From Natrialba taiwanensis DSM 12281 (GTDB lineage Archaea > Halobacteriota > Halobacteria > Halobacteriales > Natrialbaceae): a stretch of DNA of 64,000 bases. A program made the translations under genes and the position numbers. Positions 61,531 to 64,000 of the stretch are shown in pieces; within the stretch, counting starts at the first letter, position 1; each line of letters starts with the position of its first letter. Below the pieces are notes generated by a model, which was not told the origin of the DNA, searched no databases, and worked only from the letters and a program-made list of their open reading frames with translations. Location of the stretch: assembly GCF_000337595.1 (NCBI RefSeq), contig NZ_AOIL01000051.1:69320-133319 (forward strand), in the 5' to 3' direction.

Positions 61531-61614
61531 GGCTGCAAACCCTCGTAGGTTTGGAAGCCACGTCTCGGATGTCTTCAGCATCCGGGGCCTTTCAATGCCC
61601 GTTTAATGGCTTCC
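61531..61614 (+). ncRNA. Candidate structured RNA: hairpin plus three-way junction
   Basis: Perfect helices are nested: AAACC/GGTTT (61537-61552), then a closing stem GGAAGCCA/TGGCTTCC (61553-61560 with 61607-61614) that encloses CGGATG/CATCCG (61566-61584) and GGGC/GCCC (61585-61600). This makes a three-way junction of about 60 bases. A TATA box lies at the right distance upstream. It may be a stand-alone small RNA, or the right end (omega-RNA-like region) of a lost IS200/IS605 element; no tnpB is present. Confidence 0.5.
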
Positions 61615-61702
61615 GTCCTAATTGTTGATTGGTAGTGACTTATATCTACCGCTGAACGCCGGGAAGGAGCAGCAGCCAGAACGCGACCGCGATCCACTGC
61701 CG

Positions 61703-63166
61703 TCAAGCGCCGTCGGTATCTCGCCAATCCGGTGCCGTCGAATACCGCCGCGAGGAAAGTTCATCGAACGCCGTGTAGACCGCCTCCGACAGCGCCGGGT
61801 GCACGTGAACCGGTTCCGCAACGTCGTCGACGGTCCCCTCCCCGCGGTCCATCGCGGTGACGACCTCCTGAATCAGCGTCGAGGCGTGGGGCCCCACGAT
61901 GTGACAGCCCAGAATCTCGCCGTCCGGGGCTGCAAGCACCTTGACAAACCCGTCGTCGGCGTGGAGGATCATCCCCAGCGGCGCGGCGTCCACCGGCACC
62001 GTCGCCGCGTTGAACTCGCGGCCCGCATCCTCGAGTTCACCTTCGGTCCGCCCCACGCTGGCCACCTGCGGGGACGTGAAAATCGCGTGGGGCATCGCGC
62101 CGTAATCGACTTCCTCGCCGGCGTTATCGAGGACGTTCGCGGTGACGACGCGAGTCTCGTAGTCCGCCGCGTGCTTGTAGGGCTGCTCGCCGAGCACATC
62201 GCCGAGCGCCCAGATCCCGTCGACGCTCGTTTCGAGGAACTCGTCCGTTTCGACGTGGCCCAACTCGTCCGTTTCGACGCCCGTCGCTTCCAGGTTGAGG
62301 GTATCGGTGTTTGGCCGCCGGCCAGTCGCAAGCAAGAGGTCATCGGCTTCGCGGTCGATCGTGGTGCCTCCGTCACCCTCGTCACCGCTCGGCTCGGCCG
62401 TCACGGCGATACCGCCGTCGGCCTCCTCGACGGCCGTCGCTTCGTACCCTGTCCGAACGTCACAGTACTCGCCGAGTGAATCGGTCACAACGTCGCTGAC
62501 GGCGTCGTCCTCCCGCGGAACCAACCGGTCGCTTCGCCCGACGATCGTAACCTCGGTCCCGAGCGCACCGAAGAAGTAGCCCAGTTCCGTGCCGATGTAG
62601 CCGCCGCCGACGATGACGAGCGAGTCGGGCTGGTCATCGAGAAAGAGCGCGTCCTCGCTCGTCAGGAACTCGACATCGTCGAGCCCGTCGATCGGCGGCA
62701 CGACGGGTCGACTGCCGACGGCGATCACGACGGTGTCGCCGCGGATCCGATCGCCGTCCGTGTCGCCCGAATCAGCGTCATCGCCGTCGCTGACATCGAT
62801 CTCGATCGTCCGCTCGTCCACGAACCGCCCCGTACCGCGGTAGCGGTCGACGTTCTCGGCCGCCTCGATCGATTCCGCCTGCCGATCCGCCTTCTCGTAG
62901 ACCGCGTCGTGAATCGCCGCGGTGAACTCGCCGTAGTCGACGGCCTCGAGTTCGGCGTCGATGCCGAACTCCGAAGCGCGGCGGAGTTCAGCAACGATGT
63001 CCGCCCGATGGATGAGCGCCTTCGAGGGCACACAACCGCGAGTGACGCAGGCCCCGCCGAGCGGCCCGGGTTCGACGACGGCGGCGGAGAGCCCGTCACC
63101 GGCTGCTGCGGTCGCGACCTGACTCCCCGATCCGCCGCCGAGAACGACCAGATCGTACGCGTCCAT
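61703..63166 (-). CDS. FAD-dependent pyridine nucleotide-disulfide oxidoreductase (dihydrolipoyl dehydrogenase/mercuric reductase-like)
   Basis: 487 residues from ATG 63166 (MDAYDLVVLGGGSGSQVATA). FAD site GGGSGS, redox-active pair Cys40-Cys45 in GGACVTRGCVPSKA, NAD site VGGGYIGTELGYFFG, and the C-terminal HVHPALSEAVYTA with the catalytic His. A loop of Asp/Gly (DGDDADSGDTDGD) is inserted near residue 130. The exact substrate is unclear: dihydrolipoamide or another disulfide; no E1-E2 genes are nearby. Confidence 0.88.
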   Translation of the reverse strand: MDAYDLVVLGGGSGSQVATAAAGDGLSAAVVEPGPLGGACVTRGCVPSKALIHRADIVAELRRASEFGIDAELEAVDYGEFTAAIHDAVYEKADRQAESIEAAENVDRYRGTGRFVDERTIEIDVSDGDDADSGDTDGDRIRGDTVVIAVGSRPVVPPIDGLDDVEFLTSEDALFLDDQPDSLVIVGGGYIGTELGYFFGALGTEVTIVGRSDRLVPREDDAVSDVVTDSLGEYCDVRTGYEATAVEEADGGIAVTAEPSGDEGDGGTTIDREADDLLLATGRRPNTDTLNLEATGVETDELGHVETDEFLETSVDGIWALGDVLGEQPYKHAADYETRVVTANVLDNAGEEVDYGAMPHAIFTSPQVASVGRTEGELEDAGREFNAATVPVDAAPLGMILHADDGFVKVLAAPDGEILGCHIVGPHASTLIQEVVTAMDRGEGTVDDVAEPVHVHPALSEAVYTAFDELSSRRYSTAPDWRDTDGA

Positions 63167-63257
63167 ACGCGGTGCAACCACGGACGGCCGCGTAAAACTG
63201 AAGCCTGCTATCCGAACGGCTGGTGTCCGCCCGCGGCTCCGTCCCGATCAGTCCCCG

Positions 63258-63797
63258 TCAGTCCCGACCAGGTCCCTGACAGCCGACGATCGTCACCGCT
63301 CCCGTTCCGGCGAGCCCGTGGTTCCCGTCATCGGTGCGTTCCCACTCGAGTCGACCGCTCGATTCGTCACCGTCGAACCCGGTTTCGTCGACCGGAAAGT
63401 GCAATTGGAGCGCCGTTCGCCCGTCCCCGTTCACATCGACTTCGTGACCGCCGTGCACCGGCCGCGCACCGCCGCCGTCGCCGACGACATCGGGTGCCCC
63501 GAACCGATACCGAACGGGCTCGCTCGTCGGATCGAACTCGTCCGTCTGCAAGACGACAACCGGAACGACGCCGCGACTCCGCGGATTGATCGGGGCTGGA
63601 TCGCTTCCGCTCCCCGGTTTGATATCGATCTCGAGATCCGGCGGGAAGTGAGCGGCCGCCTGCCCGCCGAGCGTCGCGATTCCGAGCGTCGTCGCCGCAA
63701 GTCCCGTCCCCGCCCGGAGAACTCGGCGTCGGTCGACTCCAGTCTGTGCGCTCGTCGCTTCGTCCCGTTGCGATGAATCGCGTCGTGGTCCGTCCAT
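63258..63797 (-). CDS. Tat-exported protein with a repeat-type IKPGS domain
   Basis: 179 residues from ATG 63797. The Tat signal VDRRRVLRAGTGLAATTLG ends near AAAH. The mature part begins LEIDIKPGSGSDPAPINPRS and continues GVVPVVVLQTDEFDPTSEPV, a domain I know from many bacterial and archaeal exported proteins, with a calcium-loop-like DVNGDGRT. Its role is unknown. Divergent or convergent partners are not informative here. Confidence 0.78.
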   Translation of the reverse strand: MDGPRRDSSQRDEATSAQTGVDRRRVLRAGTGLAATTLGIATLGGQAAAHFPPDLEIDIKPGSGSDPAPINPRSRGVVPVVVLQTDEFDPTSEPVRYRFGAPDVVGDGGGARPVHGGHEVDVNGDGRTALQLHFPVDETGFDGDESSGRLEWERTDDGNHGLAGTGAVTIVGCQGPGRD

Positions 63798-63890
63798 ACT
63801 ACAGGCCATACCTCATGGGCCCCGGTGGTATTCGCTCTGGTCCGAACGTAGAACGAACCGCGTCGACAGCGAGGAGAACTCGTTCGGTCG

Positions 63891-64000
63891 TTAGAGCCAG
63901 TCGTCACCCGGATCGTCCGCGGTCGCTTCCTCGTACGATGCGACTGCGGCCGCGAGGTTTTCGAGGGCCTCCTCCGGGGTCTGTCCCTGGCTCGAGACGC
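63891..64000 (-). CDS. C-terminal end of a HicB-like protein (partial)
   Basis: The visible 35 codons, to TAA at 63891-63893, read SSQGQTPEEALENLAAAVAS and YEEATADDPGDDWL. SQG-x-TPEEAL-x-N is the signature end of the HicB N-terminal domain, found in antitoxins of HicAB systems and in stand-alone regulators. The gene continues beyond the right edge, so its start and any hicA partner are not visible. Confidence 0.65.
   Translation of the reverse strand, partial: VSSQGQTPEEALENLAAAVASYEEATADDPGDDWL

Noticed and set aside
1-64000. CRISPR array or cas genes
   Set aside because: No regularly spaced repeats of 25-40 bases and no cas-like protein were found on either strand.
1-64000. Complete insertion sequence with transposase
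   Set aside because: No DDE or HUH transposase or TnpB-like protein is present; only small palindromic or remnant elements.

Overview
The window is chromosomal DNA from a halophilic archaeon (class Halobacteria), most likely from the Natrinema/Haloterrigena/Natrialba side of the group; the genus is inference. The signs are high G+C, very acidic proteins, leaderless genes with a TATA-like box about 25-35 bases before the start codon, and archaeal information-processing genes (PCNA, PriL, RadA, Hjc, NMD3, aIF-6, L31e, L39e, prefoldin alpha, FtsY). Haloarchaeal hallmarks include the double-length TatC, HalOD1, several small DUF families, Tat signal peptides and PGF-CTERM surface anchors.

Layout. 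0-6 kb: divergent tatC genes, a ribbon-helix-helix protein, RlmE, a PRC-barrel-like acidic protein and pcn. 6-10 kb: HalOD1, an alpha/beta hydrolase fold that has lost its nucleophile, priL, and htpX. 10-19.8 kb: a Tat-exported PQQ propeller with a PGF anchor, an nmd3-taw2 overlapping pair, then a surface module made of a large secreted S8 protease carrying both a cohesin and a dockerin, followed by a PGF-anchored cohesin protein. 20-27 kb: an XPD-like helicase, a tRNA-like structure, cysteine-rich proteins, hisG and a SpoIIM-type membrane protein. 27.3-27.9 kb: a small A+T-rich island. 28-34.4 kb: an S-adenosylhomocysteine/deoxyadenosine-type deaminase and adenosylhomocysteinase flanking a secreted repeat protein, then a CPBP protease and hjc. 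34.4-42.7 kb: an acyl-CoA dehydrogenase, a SWIM protein, PspAB-like, sufS and sufU, and radA. 42.7-48.2 kb: a PQQ-like propeller, DUF424, a TPR protein, thpR and a Tat-exported HExxH protein. 48.3-53.6 kb: the archaeal translation/secretion cluster rpl39e-rpl31e-eif6 ... rpl18a-pfdA-ftsY, interrupted by an ASCH gene and a DUF6159-like gene, with rpl18a frameshifted. 53.8-64 kb: a lipoprotein, PAP2, GNAT, thiE-thiM, a ferritin-like protein, two divergent rhodaneses, a candidate structured RNA, a flavoprotein disulfide reductase, a Tat-exported protein and the end of a HicB-like gene.

How parts fit together. The two Tat translocase genes at the left end serve several predicted Tat substrates in the window (10564, 47183, 53798, 63797 minus). 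SufS and SufU form an Fe-S assembly pair, and the window holds Fe-S clients (PriL and the XPD-like helicase). The protease/cohesin pair looks like a cell-surface docking system. Palindromic intergenic elements sit directly after stop codons at three places; two near-identical copies carry the same central loop in opposite orientation.
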